This document shows positions 49,284-58,659 of a stretch of 64,000 nucleotides of DNA, piece by piece. Each line of letters begins with the position of its first letter. The first letter of the stretch is position 1. The stretch lies in the NCBI RefSeq assembly GCF_002224225.1, contig NZ_NJGG01000001.1:649374-713373 (forward strand), written 5' to 3'. Made by a program: the position numbers and the translations under genes. The notes beneath the pieces are model-generated. The model did no database searches, had not been told where the DNA came from, and saw nothing but the letters and a program-made list of their open reading frames with translations. Source of the DNA: Polynucleobacter cosmopolitanus. GTDB taxonomy: Bacteria; Pseudomonadota; Gammaproteobacteria; Burkholderiales; Burkholderiaceae.

Positions 49284-50576
49284 ATGAGCAAAAACGAAGA
49301 ACTATTCCTCCGAGCCCAAAAAACCACACCTGGTGGCGTTAACTCTCCAGTCAGAGCATTTCGTCAGGTGGGTGGTGTGCCACGCTTTATCAAGCGTGCG
49401 CAAGGCGCTTATTTCTGGGATGCAGACGATAAGAGATATATCGACTGTATTGGCTCATGGGGTCCGATGATTGTCGGTCATGCTCATCCTGAAGTTGTAA
49501 AGGCTCTGCAAGAGGCTGCGGTTCATAGTTTTAGTTATGGCGCTCCAACTGAAGGTGAAATTGTGATGGCAGAGCGTATCTGTCAATTGGTTCCTAGTAT
49601 TGAGCAAGTACGTTTGGTTTCCAGCGGTACAGAAGCCACGATGAGCGCTTTGCGTTTGGCGCGGGGTTTTACTGGCCGTGATCTGATCATTAAATTTGAG
49701 GGTTGCTATCACGGTCATGCTGATAGCTTATTGGTCAAAGCTGGGTCAGGCATGTTGACCTTCGCTGATAGCACGCAAAATGCACCATCATCAGGTGGGG
49801 TCCCACAAGATCTAGTGAAGCATACATTGGTGCTGCCATTCAATGATGTAGAAGCGCTTGGGGTTGCATTCAAACAAAATGCTGGCAAGATTGCAGCGTT
49901 GATTGTTGAACCAATCGCGGGCAATATGAATTTGATTCAGCCAAGCTCTGCCTTTGTTAAAGCAATGCGTGATCTCACTACCAAAGAAGGTGCTGTGCTG
50001 ATTTATGACGAAGTGATGACGGGCTTTAGAGTGGCTTTGGGTGGCGCACAAAGTTTGCATGGCGTTAAACCAGATTTAACTTGCTTAGGTAAAGTCATGG
50101 GCGGTGGTATGCCAATGGCTGCCTTTGGTGGTCGTACTGACATCATGAATAAATTAGCCCCCTTAGGCAATGTTTATCAAGCCGGTACTTTGTCTGGCAA
50201 TCCATTGGCAGTAGCTGCTGGGTTGGCCAATTTAGACATTATCACTAGATCTGGTTTTTTTGATTGCCTGACCACTCAAACTAAAAAGTTTGTGAACGGT
50301 ATGCAAGAAAGGGCCAATCAGGCAGGAGTTCCATTCTCAGTCGATAGCGTGGGCGGTATGTTTGGTTTGTATTTCTCTAAAGAGGTGCCAACTTCGTATG
50401 CTGCAGTGACTGCTAGTGATATTGAAGCTTTCAAGAAATTCTTCCACTTGATGCTAGACAATGGTGTGTATTTAGCACCATCTGCTTATGAGGCGGGTTT
50501 CTTATCAATTGCGCACGATGATGCAGTTCTAGATGAAATGTTCAAAGCAGCAGAAAAATCATTTGCCGCTATGTAA
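49284..50576 (+). CDS. hemL: Glutamate-1-semialdehyde 2,1-aminomutase
   Basis: Makes 5-aminolevulinate from glutamate-1-semialdehyde, the C5 route to heme. PLP enzyme of 430 aa: [13 protein letters not shown], the motif [16 protein letters not shown], and the PLP lysine in [18 protein letters not shown]. Normal start. Its end overlaps the convergent small membrane gene by 18 nt. Confidence 0.97.
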   Translation: MSKNEELFLRAQKTTPGGVNSPVRAFRQVGGVPRFIKRAQGAYFWDADDKRYIDCIGSWGPMIVGHAHPEVVKALQEAAVHSFSYGAPTEGEIVMAERICQLVPSIEQVRLVSSGTEATMSALRLARGFTGRDLIIKFEGCYHGHADSLLVKAGSGMLTFADSTQNAPSSGGVPQDLVKHTLVLPFNDVEALGVAFKQNAGKIAALIVEPIAGNMNLIQPSSAFVKAMRDLTTKEGAVLIYDEVMTGFRVALGGAQSLHGVKPDLTCLGKVMGGGMPMAAFGGRTDIMNKLAPLGNVYQAGTLSGNPLAVAAGLANLDIITRSGFFDCLTTQTKKFVNGMQERANQAGVPFSVDSVGGMFGLYFSKEVPTSYAAVTASDIEAFKKFFHLMLDNGVYLAPSAYEAGFLSIAHDDAVLDEMFKAAEKSFAAM

Positions 50577-50792
50577 GAACATCATAAAAGCGAGCAAGAT
50601 TGTCATCATAGAGAATGAGCTCGCACAAATAAGGATGGATAATTTAGTGCCAAGATCGGCGATTGATTTTTCAAGACGAATTCCGACTGAATCAATTTTT
50701 TGATTCAGTTTAATGAGCATTAAATCAATGTTGTCTTCTATTTGAGTCATGTCTTTCGTTGTGGCTAGGTCTTGGTGAGAGTTAAATCTCAT
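50559..50792 (-). CDS. Small coiled-coil membrane protein (DUF1640-like)
   Basis: 77 aa: a helical segment (about 10-50; [20 protein letters not shown], coiled-coil-like) then a C-terminal membrane helix ([20 protein letters not shown]). It resembles the short bacterial DUF1640/CCDC90-like proteins in shape; function unknown. It follows the similar gene upstream by 8 bp, probably co-transcribed. Its stop lies within the end of hemL. Confidence 0.65.
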   Translation of the reverse strand: MRFNSHQDLATTKDMTQIEDNIDLMLIKLNQKIDSVGIRLEKSIADLGTKLSILICASSFSMMTILLAFMMFLHSGK

Positions 50793-50800
50793 GATATTTT

Positions 50801-51073
50801 TTATCGATGTAAGAAAAACATCAGGCCAATCATCACTGTTTGCACTCCAATGATGACACCCAATAGTTGCATGAACAAAGTGTGGATAGATCTTGCGAGA
50901 TCTTCTTTTGTAGTTAGATGCTTTATTTCATCTTTTGTTGCTAGTTTTTCTATATCAAAGCACTCAAAGGCGCCACAAGAAAAATAAGTACCCGGAGCGA
51001 TACCTTTTGCTTGTTCTACAGAAAAACCTTTTTGTTCAAGGGAGTCTGCAAAGAGTAAAGAATTGAATTTCAT
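50801..51073 (-). CDS. Small membrane protein (DUF1640-like), neighbour of a similar gene
   Basis: 90 aa. The N-terminus (FADSLEQKGFSVEQAKGIA) matches the start typical of DUF1640-like proteins, then a helical stretch with repeated T-K-D/E units (LATKDEIKHLTTKEDL), then a C-terminal membrane helix ending FFLHR. The downstream gene has the same plan without the N-terminal part, as if the pair were a duplication or a split. Divergent from apaH. No strong Shine-Dalgarno. Function unknown. Confidence 0.7.
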   Translation of the reverse strand: MKFNSLLFADSLEQKGFSVEQAKGIAPGTYFSCGAFECFDIEKLATKDEIKHLTTKEDLARSIHTLFMQLLGVIIGVQTVMIGLMFFLHR

Positions 51074-51166
51074 TGAAGATTTGCTTGGTTATCGGAATAG
51101 CATCTTATGCTTTTTATAATAGAAAAACAAATCAACAAAATCATCACCCATTAAACTAAGGGGTAT

Positions 51167-52000
51167 ATGAACGATATATTTGCCATAGGAGATGTTCAAG
51201 GCTGCAATCAGCAGCTGAAGCAACTCATCAAAAAATTACCCAAAGACTCAAAAATCATTTGTGTGGGTGATTTGGTGAATCGTGGCCCAGACTCTTTAGG
51301 TGCTTTGCGAACTCTTAAGGCATTGCAGGAGGTGGGACAAGCAGAATGCATCTTGGGTAATCATGACTTACATTTGCTGGCCAGAGATGCAGGAATACGC
51401 GGCCCCAAATCATTGGATACCTTGGATGACATCCTTAAAGCACCCGATCGAAAAGAATTGATTGATTGGTTAAGACATCGCCCGATGGCTTTGTACAGCG
51501 GCAAAGAAAACTTAAATACTCTTTTTGTGCACGCAGGGATTTTGCCGCAGTGGAGTGTCACTAAAACTCTTGAGTTGGCCCATGAATTAGAAAAAGTCTT
51601 GCGACATAAAAATTATGCCAAGTCCTTGATTGAAATGTATGGCAATACACCTAATCAATGGAATGACAAACTCAAAGGTGCAGAGCGCTTAAGAGTCATC
51701 ATTAATTCATTCACACGCTTGCGCTTTTGTACTGCCAGAGGTGTGATGGAGTTTGAGAGTAAAGAAGGTGCTGGTGATGCACCCAAAGGTTATATGCCTT
51801 GGTTTGAGGTTCCGAACAGAAAAACTCAAGATGCCAAAATTGTTTTTGGTCATTGGTCTACTTTGGGACTACTCAAGAAAAAAAATGTGGTCGGCTTAGA
51901 TACTGGCTGTGTTTGGGGTGGTCAGCTGACTGCCATGTCCTTGGGTAAGAGGCCTCAGTTTATTCAGTTGCCTGGATTAAAAAGACCCGTTGGGCTCTGA
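51167..52000 (+). CDS. apaH: Symmetrical diadenosine tetraphosphatase
   Basis: Hydrolyses Ap4A to two ADP and also removes NpnN caps from RNA; it thus shares mRNA 5'-end chemistry with RppH. Metallophosphatase motifs: AIGDVQGCNQ, CVGDLVNRGPDS and LGNHDLH, later VFGHWSTLG. 277 aa, normal. AAGGGG sits before the ATG. Convergent with the second fic gene. Confidence 0.96.
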   Translation: MNDIFAIGDVQGCNQQLKQLIKKLPKDSKIICVGDLVNRGPDSLGALRTLKALQEVGQAECILGNHDLHLLARDAGIRGPKSLDTLDDILKAPDRKELIDWLRHRPMALYSGKENLNTLFVHAGILPQWSVTKTLELAHELEKVLRHKNYAKSLIEMYGNTPNQWNDKLKGAERLRVIINSFTRLRFCTARGVMEFESKEGAGDAPKGYMPWFEVPNRKTQDAKIVFGHWSTLGLLKKKNVVGLDTGCVWGGQLTAMSLGKRPQFIQLPGLKRPVGL

Positions 52001-52080
52001 TAGATTCGAAAAAGATTCGAGTATAGAAATGCACTTATCTTAGATAAGTCAAACTAAATGACTATCAAAGTTCATTTGAA

Positions 52081-53199
52081 TCACGGTTTATTTAATTCAT
52101 AACTGGTACTTCTTCCACCAGAATCTGATTTCACTAAAACGCCTCGCTCTAATAAATTGGCGATGTCTCGCAGTGCGGTGTCTGAGGAACATTTTGCAAT
52201 GATGGCCCACTTGCTACTGGTGAGTTTTCCATCAAAACCATCAAGTAATTTATTCAGTAGTTTTATTTGTCGTTCGTTCATCGGTATTCCAGAACAACGC
52301 TGCCAAAAATTAGCTTTAAACAAAGTGACAGAAAGATCTGCTTCTGCAACTTGAATGGCTGATAGCAAACTGCTCAAAAACCAACTGAGCCACTGAGTCA
52401 CATCCATTTCACCTTTTTGAGTATTCTCTAAAAGGTCATAGTAATTTTTACGATCGCGTCCAATTTGTGCAGATAGACTATAAAAGCGCTGCGTGGATCC
52501 ATCAGCTCGAGCTAATGCCATATCTCCAATAGCTCTTGCGATTCGACCGTTACCATCGTCAAAGGGATGCAGTGTCACAAACCAAAGATGAGCCAAACCT
52601 GCCTTGATGATCGGGTCGTGTTGTTGATCGACATTGAACCAAAGTAAAAAATCCAGCATTTCTATTTGCAAGCTTGATGCGGGTGGTGCTTCAAAGTGGA
52701 TTTTTTGCCGATTGACTGGACCTGAAACAACTTGCATCGATCCTTTGGCATCGTCACGCCATGTACCAACCAATATTTTAGATAAGCCGCTATAACCGGT
52801 TGGAAAGAGAGCTGCATGCCAAGCAAAAAGTCTTTCTTGCGTCAAATGATTCTGATGATTTTGGGTGGCATCTAAAACCATATCAACCACACCATCAATG
52901 TGACGATCTGTGGGAGTTACAGCTCCGATATCAATACCTAAACGTTGAGCAATCGATGAGCGCACTGAGTTTGGGTCTAGTTTTTCCCCCTCAATCTCGC
53001 TGGTTTTTAGAACATCTTCTGTAAATACCCTCAAAGATTCATGATCTCGTAAAGGAATACCTACATGATGTAATCGCCCCAATAGTTGACCTTGGGCTTT
53101 ATAGACTTGGGTCAGCAAACTGTTGAGTTGCTTGATGTCGTATTCCCAATGAGGCCATCGAGAATCTTGCCAAATGTATTTTTTATCTCCGCTATTCAT
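52081..53199 (-). CDS. Fic family AMP transferase with DUF4172 N-terminus, class II
   Basis: Predicted protein AMPylase. The N-terminus (YIWQDSRWPHWEYD) is of DUF4172 type; the inhibitory motif T66-SEI-E70-G71 fits (S/T)xxxE(G/N); the Fic loop is HPFDDGNGRIAR (H211 to R222); the last 60 residues look like a winged helix (LTSSKWAIIAKCSSDTALRD). 372 aa from the ATG at 53199, chosen because TATAAT lies exactly seven bases upstream of it on the minus strand, predicting a leaderless mRNA; an ATG six codons earlier would be upstream of that start. It lies 78-97 bp downstream of phr. Target unknown. Confidence 0.9.
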   Translation of the reverse strand: MNSGDKKYIWQDSRWPHWEYDIKQLNSLLTQVYKAQGQLLGRLHHVGIPLRDHESLRVFTEDVLKTSEIEGEKLDPNSVRSSIAQRLGIDIGAVTPTDRHIDGVVDMVLDATQNHQNHLTQERLFAWHAALFPTGYSGLSKILVGTWRDDAKGSMQVVSGPVNRQKIHFEAPPASSLQIEMLDFLLWFNVDQQHDPIIKAGLAHLWFVTLHPFDDGNGRIARAIGDMALARADGSTQRFYSLSAQIGRDRKNYYDLLENTQKGEMDVTQWLSWFLSSLLSAIQVAEADLSVTLFKANFWQRCSGIPMNERQIKLLNKLLDGFDGKLTSSKWAIIAKCSSDTALRDIANLLERGVLVKSDSGGRSTSYELNKP

Positions 53200-53246
53200 G
53201 CGGTGATTATAACTCATATTGGCAATAAGTCAGCTATTCACCGCAT
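53199..53246 (-). promoter_or_regulatory. Promoter and inverted repeat of the second fic gene
   Basis: On the minus strand: CTGACT, 16-bp spacer, TATAAT (53206-53211), six bases, then ATG. ATGCGGTGA (53198-53206) and TCACCGCAT (53238-53246) form a 9-bp inverted repeat with 31 bp between, bracketing the promoter. More GCGG words lie further upstream (53251, 53299). Confidence 0.7.
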
Positions 53247-53295
53247 TTATTGCGGATAAAAGCGCTTTATTTACCGAAAATTTGGTTTTTTTACC

Positions 53296-54801
53296 TTATG
53301 CGGTTTCTTTCTTAACCACCGCATACCTGATCAAGGTATTTTTTCTAGCCTCGTCATGCTGCACGATTGGTGGCGGATAATCTCGGCCCAAACGAACGCC
53401 TGCGAGATCCAATTCAATATCACCCGCTAACCAAGGGGCATGAATCGCTTTCTTGGATAGTTTAGATAACTGCGGTAAATACTTTTTAATGAATTTACCT
53501 TCTGCATCAAATTTTTCAGATTGGGTGATGGGATTAAAGATGCGGAAGTAGGGTTGTGCATCACAACCGCTAGAAGAGGCCCACTGCCAACCACCATTGT
53601 TGGCGGCAAAGTCAAAGTCATTGAGGTGGTCTGCGAAGTATTGTTCACCCCAGCGCCAATCAATACCTAAATCTTTGATCAAGAAGCAAGCCACGACCAT
53701 GCGCAAACGATTGTGCATGTAGCCACTTTGATTGAGTTGATGCATGGCTGCATCAACCAAAGGGTAACCAGTTTTACCTTCACACCACGCTTTGAATAAC
53801 TTTTGAGCTTTAGCGCCGCTTTCCCAAACAATCTTGTCGTAATCAGGTTTGAATGATTGGTGACCAGCTGTACCGTGAATCAGTGATTTCTTGCCCAAGG
53901 CTGGAGCGAGCCTTGGGTGATTGCTCAGAATCATGAAATAGAAGTCACGCCAAATCAGCTCTGATAACCAGATCGTCGCACCCATGCTGCCAGCCAACAT
54001 TCTATGGTGCGCTTCGCGCACCAGTGCTCGAATAGAAATTGTGCCAAAGCGAGAGTGAACTGATAAATAGCTGGGTCCTTTGACCGCTGGAAAGTCACGG
54101 GTGGCGTGGTATTGATCCATGCGATCTAAGAACTGCTCAAACAGTTCGGATGCACCCGACATACCAGTGGGTAAATATGATTCAATCCCGGTAGGTTCAA
54201 AGCCCATCGATTCTAGTGATGGGAAAGGAAGATTTAATGCTTTTGGTATTGCTGCAAATTGGCCACTATCTAAATCAACAGCATACGCATCAAGATCAGA
54301 GGCTTGAAGTTTTTTAAGCCAGGCATTTTTAAATGGTGTGAATACAGAGAACACTCCGCCTTGTCCTGTGAGTACTTGTTGATGCTCAAAGATCACTTGA
54401 TCTTTGTAGCCATGAAAAGCAATATCTTTTACTTCAAGTGCGAGTGAAATTAAACGATCTCGCTCTATGGCTGCAGGCTCGTAATCTTTATTGGTGTAAA
54501 CCGCTTGAACACCTAATTCGGTGGCAAGCTGTGGAATGATGTCGACTGCTTTGCCATGACGCACGATAAGTCCGCCACCTTTGCTTTGTAGTTCAGTGTT
54601 GATTTCTTGTAATGATTGCCAAATGAAATCAATGCGACGATCTTTTTTAAGGCCTCGATCTAAGAGGTGAGACAAAATGTCCGTATCAAATACAAACACC
54701 ACCCAAACTTGCTTGCAAGCTTTCAAAGCCATGCGCATGGCATGGTGGTCATGAAGTCTTAAGTCACGGCGAAGCCAGACCAGGCCTGTATTAGATGGCA
54801 T
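53296..54801 (-). CDS. phr: Deoxyribodipyrimidine photolyase, class I
   Basis: Repairs cyclobutane pyrimidine dimers with blue light. N-terminal antenna domain LVWLRRDLRLHDHHAM, then the FAD domain with GKTGYPLVDAAMHQLNQSG, MHNRLRMVVACFLIKDL and WQWASSSGCDAQPYFRIFNP. Length 501 aa is normal. It points away from the HepT cassette and toward the fic gene. Confidence 0.95.
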   Translation of the reverse strand: MPSNTGLVWLRRDLRLHDHHAMRMALKACKQVWVVFVFDTDILSHLLDRGLKKDRRIDFIWQSLQEINTELQSKGGGLIVRHGKAVDIIPQLATELGVQAVYTNKDYEPAAIERDRLISLALEVKDIAFHGYKDQVIFEHQQVLTGQGGVFSVFTPFKNAWLKKLQASDLDAYAVDLDSGQFAAIPKALNLPFPSLESMGFEPTGIESYLPTGMSGASELFEQFLDRMDQYHATRDFPAVKGPSYLSVHSRFGTISIRALVREAHHRMLAGSMGATIWLSELIWRDFYFMILSNHPRLAPALGKKSLIHGTAGHQSFKPDYDKIVWESGAKAQKLFKAWCEGKTGYPLVDAAMHQLNQSGYMHNRLRMVVACFLIKDLGIDWRWGEQYFADHLNDFDFAANNGGWQWASSSGCDAQPYFRIFNPITQSEKFDAEGKFIKKYLPQLSKLSKKAIHAPWLAGDIELDLAGVRLGRDYPPPIVQHDEARKNTLIRYAVVKKETA

Positions 54802-54869
54802 AAGATTGGTTTGAAATGGTCAATGTTTGATTCATCTTTGAATGATAGCCATCTTTAGAAAAAGGCGCA

Positions 54870-54891
54870 TGACACTATTTAAAATATGTCA
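54870..54891 (+). promoter_or_regulatory. Possible operator upstream of the HepT/MntA pair
   Basis: TGACA at 54870-54874 and TGTCA at 54887-54891 form an inverted repeat around an AT-rich core that contains TAAAAT, a possible -10. The leader to the ATG is about 30 nt. No clear -35 was found. Confidence 0.45.
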
Positions 54892-54923
54892 CAATCAAGC
54901 ATTAACTCACTGATCTGTGAATC

Positions 54924-55340
54924 ATGACCATTCTTGACCTAAGCTCACTAAAAAAAGCCATCTCAAAGCTTGATGAAGGCCTTGCTAGATACAACCTCAA
55001 TATTGGCGATGATCAATTAAGAGATGGTTTAATCCAGCGGTTTGAGTTTACCTATGAGCTATCACACAAGATGTTAAAAAGATATCTTGAGATGAGTAGC
55101 CCCAATCCTGATGAAATTGATCAAATGGATTTTCAGAATTTAATCAGAACTGCTAATGAACAAGGCTTGCTTTTAAGTGACTGGCCTATTTGGAGAACAT
55201 ACAGGGATCAGAGGGCTAGAACTAGTCACACGTATGATCAAGAGGTGGCTGAAAAAGTTTTGACTATCATTCCGCAGTTCTTAAAAGAAGCCCAATTCCT
55301 CAATAGCGCTATTAGCGAGAGAATAATTGAAGCCAAATGA
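54924..55340 (+). CDS. HepT/HI0074-family HEPN protein, nucleotidyltransferase substrate-binding type
   Basis: 138-aa all-helical protein of the HI0074 family, the HEPN member of a HEPN/MNT pair. R97-ARTS-H102 fits the R-x4-6-H motif of HEPN RNases, and FEFTYELSHKMLKRYLE is typical of the family. In known pairs HepT is an RNase toxin that the MntA nucleotidyltransferase neutralises by AMPylating a Tyr near the motif; Y104 in SHTYD is placed for that. It overlaps the MntA-like gene by 14 nt. Confidence 0.88.
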   Translation: MTILDLSSLKKAISKLDEGLARYNLNIGDDQLRDGLIQRFEFTYELSHKMLKRYLEMSSPNPDEIDQMDFQNLIRTANEQGLLLSDWPIWRTYRDQRARTSHTYDQEVAEKVLTIIPQFLKEAQFLNSAISERIIEAK

Positions 55341-55641
55341 TCTTTTAGTAACTCCTGAGCAGTGGGAAATTATTAGCGATATTCTCAATAGAAATTTTGA
55401 TATTGATGAAGTTTTTGCTTTTGGTTCTCGAGTCAAGGGTCAGCCCAAAAAGTTTTCAGATTTGGATTTGATGATTAAAGATAGCAATAGTTTTAATTTA
55501 GAAAAACTTGCTTTGTTATCTGAAGAATTTTCAAGCTCAGATTTACCATATAAAGTTGATTTGGTGCTTTGGTCAGAGATATCGGATGATTTTAGAAAAA
55601 TCATTGAGAATCAATCTCTTTTATTGTTTCCTCATAAATAA
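55327..55641 (+). CDS. MntA/HI0073-like minimal nucleotidyltransferase, antitoxin
   Basis: Minimal nucleotidyltransferase of 104 aa: AFGSRVKGQPKKFSDLDLMI with GSR (G33-R35) and catalytic D45 and D47. It likely AMPylates its HepT partner. Translation would begin at TTG 55327 inside the end of the HepT gene, preceded by GAGAG; there is no in-frame ATG nearby. The pair lies between phr and yqgE. Confidence 0.88.
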   Translation: MKPNDLLVTPEQWEIISDILNRNFDIDEVFAFGSRVKGQPKKFSDLDLMIKDSNSFNLEKLALLSEEFSSSDLPYKVDLVLWSEISDDFRKIIENQSLLLFPHK

Positions 55642-55696
55642 ATTTAAGCCAATTATTGCCTTAGTTTGTTTTGGACTATTCATATAAAATTTACCT

Positions 55697-56299
55697 ATGA
55701 CCCAAAAAACAGGGGATGTTCAGCATCTCGCCAATCAGTTCTTAATTGCTATGCCTGGCATGGTGGATGAGAACTTTGCTGGATCTGTTATTTACCTCTG
55801 TGATCACTCCTCTACTGGTGCCATGGGCTTGGTCATTAATAAGCCTACTGATGTTGATTTGGCCACTGTTTTTGACAAGGTCGATCTCAAGTTAGAAATT
55901 CAAACCAAAGCCACTGAGCCTGTTTATTTTGGTGGTCCTGTGCAAACCGATCGTGGCTTTGTATTGCATGAACAAAAGCAGGGTGAGCACACCACGCATT
56001 ACAACTCTTCATTGAGAATTCCAGGTGGCTTAGCCATGACCACTTCTAAAGATGTTTTAGAAGAAGTGGCTGCTGGTCATGGACCCTCACGTTTTTTAAT
56101 GACCTTGGGTTATGCGGGTTGGAGTGCGGGCCAGCTCGAAGATGAAATCGCTCGCAATGGTTGGCTGAATGTTCCAGCGCCGACAGAAGAAATGGCCCAC
56201 ATCATTTTTGATACGCCTGATGAATACAAGTATCAAAATGTTTTAGGCCTATTGGGCATTGATATTGGTTTTCTTTCAAGTGATGCGGGTCATGCCTGA
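55697..56299 (+). CDS. yqgE: UPF0301 (YqgE/AlgH) family protein
   Basis: 200 aa, with the family start [17 protein letters not shown], then [29 protein letters not shown] and [19 protein letters not shown]. Its biochemical role is not established. It overlaps the ruvX start (TGATGA), and yqgE-ruvX-pyrR-pyrB is a conserved order in betaproteobacteria. Confidence 0.95.
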   Translation: MTQKTGDVQHLANQFLIAMPGMVDENFAGSVIYLCDHSSTGAMGLVINKPTDVDLATVFDKVDLKLEIQTKATEPVYFGGPVQTDRGFVLHEQKQGEHTTHYNSSLRIPGGLAMTTSKDVLEEVAAGHGPSRFLMTLGYAGWSAGQLEDEIARNGWLNVPAPTEEMAHIIFDTPDEYKYQNVLGLLGIDIGFLSSDAGHA

Positions 56300-56670
56300 T
56301 GACAAAGATTATCTTGGCCTTTGATTTTGGAGAAAAGCGAATTGGTGTGGCTGTTGGTAACACCATCACCAAAACTGCTGAAGACTTGAAGATCATTCAA
56401 GAGAAAAATCAAGACGAAAAATTTAAAGCAATAGAGGCACTTATCCAAGAATGGCAGCCACAGTTACTGGTGGTGGGTTTACCCACCCATCCGGATGGTG
56501 CAGAACATGAGATGACTCTAAAAGCTAAACGCTTTGGCAATCAACTGCATGGACGTTTCCAAAAAGAAGTGGTTTGGGTGGATGAGCGCTATACCTCTGT
56601 TTCTGTTCAAGATGGTAATGATGCCTTGGCAGCCCAATTGATCTTGCAGCAGTATCTGGATCAGACATAA
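56299..56670 (+). CDS. ruvX: RuvX/YqgF family nuclease
   Basis: RNase H-fold protein of 123 aa (Holliday junction resolvase-like; implicated in 16S rRNA 5' end processing). [17 protein letters not shown] holds the first catalytic Asp, [12 protein letters not shown] and WVDERYTSV the others. Coupled to yqgE. In relatives pyrR follows; here an ATPase gene intervenes. Confidence 0.95.
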   Translation: MTKIILAFDFGEKRIGVAVGNTITKTAEDLKIIQEKNQDEKFKAIEALIQEWQPQLLVVGLPTHPDGAEHEMTLKAKRFGNQLHGRFQKEVVWVDERYTSVSVQDGNDALAAQLILQQYLDQT

Positions 56671-56740
56671 GCTGAATTTCCACTATAAATTGGGGTTATA
56701 GTTTTCAGTTTTATTGATTTATATAGATATTTTTCATCTA

Positions 56741-56799
56741 TTTTATGTAAATCCTCTTTTAAAAAGTGTATTTACATAAAAATAAGCTTATAATAAGCC
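56741..56799 (+). promoter_or_regulatory. Long inverted repeat and -10 before the DUF4143 ATPase gene
   Basis: Perfect 12-bp arms TTTTATGTAAAT (56741-56752) and ATTTACATAAAA (56770-56781) separated by 17 bp. TATAAT at 56789-56794 ends five bases before the ATG, so the start site would be at the ATG itself. No Shine-Dalgarno. No clear -35 at standard spacing, which suggests an activator or a non-standard promoter. Confidence 0.7.
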
Positions 56800-58014
56800 A
56801 TGATTCCTCGTTTAATGGCCTCTACATTATTAAGACTATCTAAAACTTTTCCAGTTTTAGGAGTCACTGGTCCGCGTCAATCTGGCAAGACCACACTCGT
56901 CAGAGAGTTGTTTAAAGATAAGCCTTATGTGTCTCTTGAAGATCCTCAAGAGAGAGCATTTGCAGAAGAAGACCCTAAAGGATTTTTAAAGAGATTTGAA
57001 AAAGGTGCCATCTTTGATGAGGCTCAAAGATGGCCAGATTTGTTTTCTCACTTACAAGGCATGGTGGATCAAGACCGTGTACCTGGTCGGTTCATTGTCA
57101 CGGGATCTCAGCAGTTCAGTTTGCTTGCTGGTATTACTCAATCCTTGGCTGGACGTATTGGCATGACTCGTTTATTACCATTGCAAGGATTAGAGTTGGC
57201 TCGAGATCATCAAAGCAAATTAGATCAACGTCTTTATGTTGGCTCATATCCAGCTATTCATACCACGCACCAAAACTCTCCTGAATTACCTCATGCATCA
57301 CAAGATTGGTTTGCCAGTTATGTGCTTACATACATTGAGAGAGATGTAAGACAACTCATCAATGTTCAGGACTTGGGAGTATTTCAACGTTTTATTCAGT
57401 TGTGTGCAGCAAGAACAGGACAGCTGCTGAATGTGGCATCACTGGCCAATGAAGCCGGTGTCAATGAGACAACTACAAGGTCATGGCTATCTGTATTGGA
57501 AAGCAGTGATCTGGTGTATTTACTGAGACCTTATCACCGTAACTTCGGCAAGCGTTTAGTGAAGTCTCCCAAGTTGTATTTTGTTGATACAGGTTTGGCG
57601 GCCTGGTTATTGGGTATTCGGGATGAGGCGATGCTAAATCTGCATCCTATGCGTGGTGCTTTATTTGAGACGTATGTGGTGATGGAACATGTCAAACATC
57701 GATACAACCAAGGATTGCCTGCTGATATTTATTTTTGGCGAGACAGTAATGGCGTGGAAGCTGATTTGGTATACGAAGTCCCGGTACAGGAAGATGGTCA
57801 AATAGTACAAAAGTTACAAACCATTGAAATTAAATCAGGTTCAACGATTACTACTGACTTTGTGAAGCAAGGTAAAAAATCAAATCAATTTGCAGGTCTA
57901 GACGCCATGGCGCCTGTTTTGATTTATGGTGGTGATGAATCATTGACTCGTTCAGGTATTCACTTTCAGTCTTGGCAAGATTTGTTTCAGTCACATCAAG
58001 CAACAAAAGAGTAA
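56800..58014 (+). CDS. AAA ATPase with DUF4143 domain
   Basis: 404 aa. Walker A GPRQSGKT (24-31), Walker B-like AIFDEAQRWP (70-79), sensor-like FIVTGSQQFSLL, then a winged-helix/DUF4143 C-terminal half with nuclease-like features (IYFWRDSNGVEADLVYEV ... TIEIKSGS, a D/E-x-K pattern of PD-(D/E)xK folds). Solitary genes of this family are widespread and often horizontally moved; no function is established. It splits ruvX from pyrR. AT-rich promoter with a long inverted repeat. Confidence 0.88.
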   Translation: MIPRLMASTLLRLSKTFPVLGVTGPRQSGKTTLVRELFKDKPYVSLEDPQERAFAEEDPKGFLKRFEKGAIFDEAQRWPDLFSHLQGMVDQDRVPGRFIVTGSQQFSLLAGITQSLAGRIGMTRLLPLQGLELARDHQSKLDQRLYVGSYPAIHTTHQNSPELPHASQDWFASYVLTYIERDVRQLINVQDLGVFQRFIQLCAARTGQLLNVASLANEAGVNETTTRSWLSVLESSDLVYLLRPYHRNFGKRLVKSPKLYFVDTGLAAWLLGIRDEAMLNLHPMRGALFETYVVMEHVKHRYNQGLPADIYFWRDSNGVEADLVYEVPVQEDGQIVQKLQTIEIKSGSTITTDFVKQGKKSNQFAGLDAMAPVLIYGGDESLTRSGIHFQSWQDLFQSHQATKE

Positions 58015-58046
58015 TATCAAAACAATACGCACACAGTGAGATAGTC

Positions 58047-58559
58047 ATGTCATCCATTCCTAACGCAGAAGACCTTTATCAAACTCTTTTAAATCAATTA
58101 AAAGAACAAAAGAAGATCAGTCCTGATTTTCAATTGGCTGGTTTGGCCAGTGGTGGCGCTTGGGTGGCGGAGCGCTTGGCGAAAGATTTGGGTTTATCTG
58201 CTCATGGCGTGATCAATGTGTCATTCCATCGTGATGACTATGCTGAAAAAGGCATCAAGGCTCTCAATAGCTCTGAAGGTATGTCTACCAAATTACCTTT
58301 CGAGGTAGAGGGTGCTCACATCATCTTGGTCGATGATGTTTTAGATACTGGCAGAACCGTTCGAGCAGCTCTCAATGAGTTATTTGACTATGGGCGTCCA
58401 GCCAAGGTTGATTTGGCTGTTCTTGCAGATCGTCATAGAAGACAGTTACCAGTTGATGCCACTTTCAAGGGGGCTAAGGTCAAAGTGGCTGATGAGCAGA
58501 TTTTGGTTTTAGAGCAATTGGATGATGGGCGCTTTAGCTTTAGCGCTGAGGCTCAATAA
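58047..58559 (+). CDS. pyrR: PyrR, pyrimidine regulator / uracil phosphoribosyltransferase
   Basis: PRT-fold protein of 170 aa with the PRPP loop ILVDDVLDTGRTVRAAL. In Gram-positive bacteria PyrR binds pyr leader mRNA; in proteobacteria its regulatory role is less clear. The frame is open 25 codons upstream into the ATPase gene, but ATG 58047 (MSSIPNAEDLY) has GTGAG in front. No PyrR-type antiterminator hairpin was seen in the 100-bp gap to pyrB. Confidence 0.9.
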   Translation: MSSIPNAEDLYQTLLNQLKEQKKISPDFQLAGLASGGAWVAERLAKDLGLSAHGVINVSFHRDDYAEKGIKALNSSEGMSTKLPFEVEGAHIILVDDVLDTGRTVRAALNELFDYGRPAKVDLAVLADRHRRQLPVDATFKGAKVKVADEQILVLEQLDDGRFSFSAEAQ

Positions 58560-58659
58560 AGAGTTAAACAATAGTTAAGCAGAATCAATAAAAATTCAGT
58601 AAATAAACAAAAAAAGCCAACATAAGAACCAACATAAAAGATTAAAATACTGACCTAAG

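Noticed and set aside
58560-58659. PyrR-dependent attenuator in front of pyrB
   Set aside because: The stretch is A-rich and has only a short direct repeat, no stem-loop followed by a T run.
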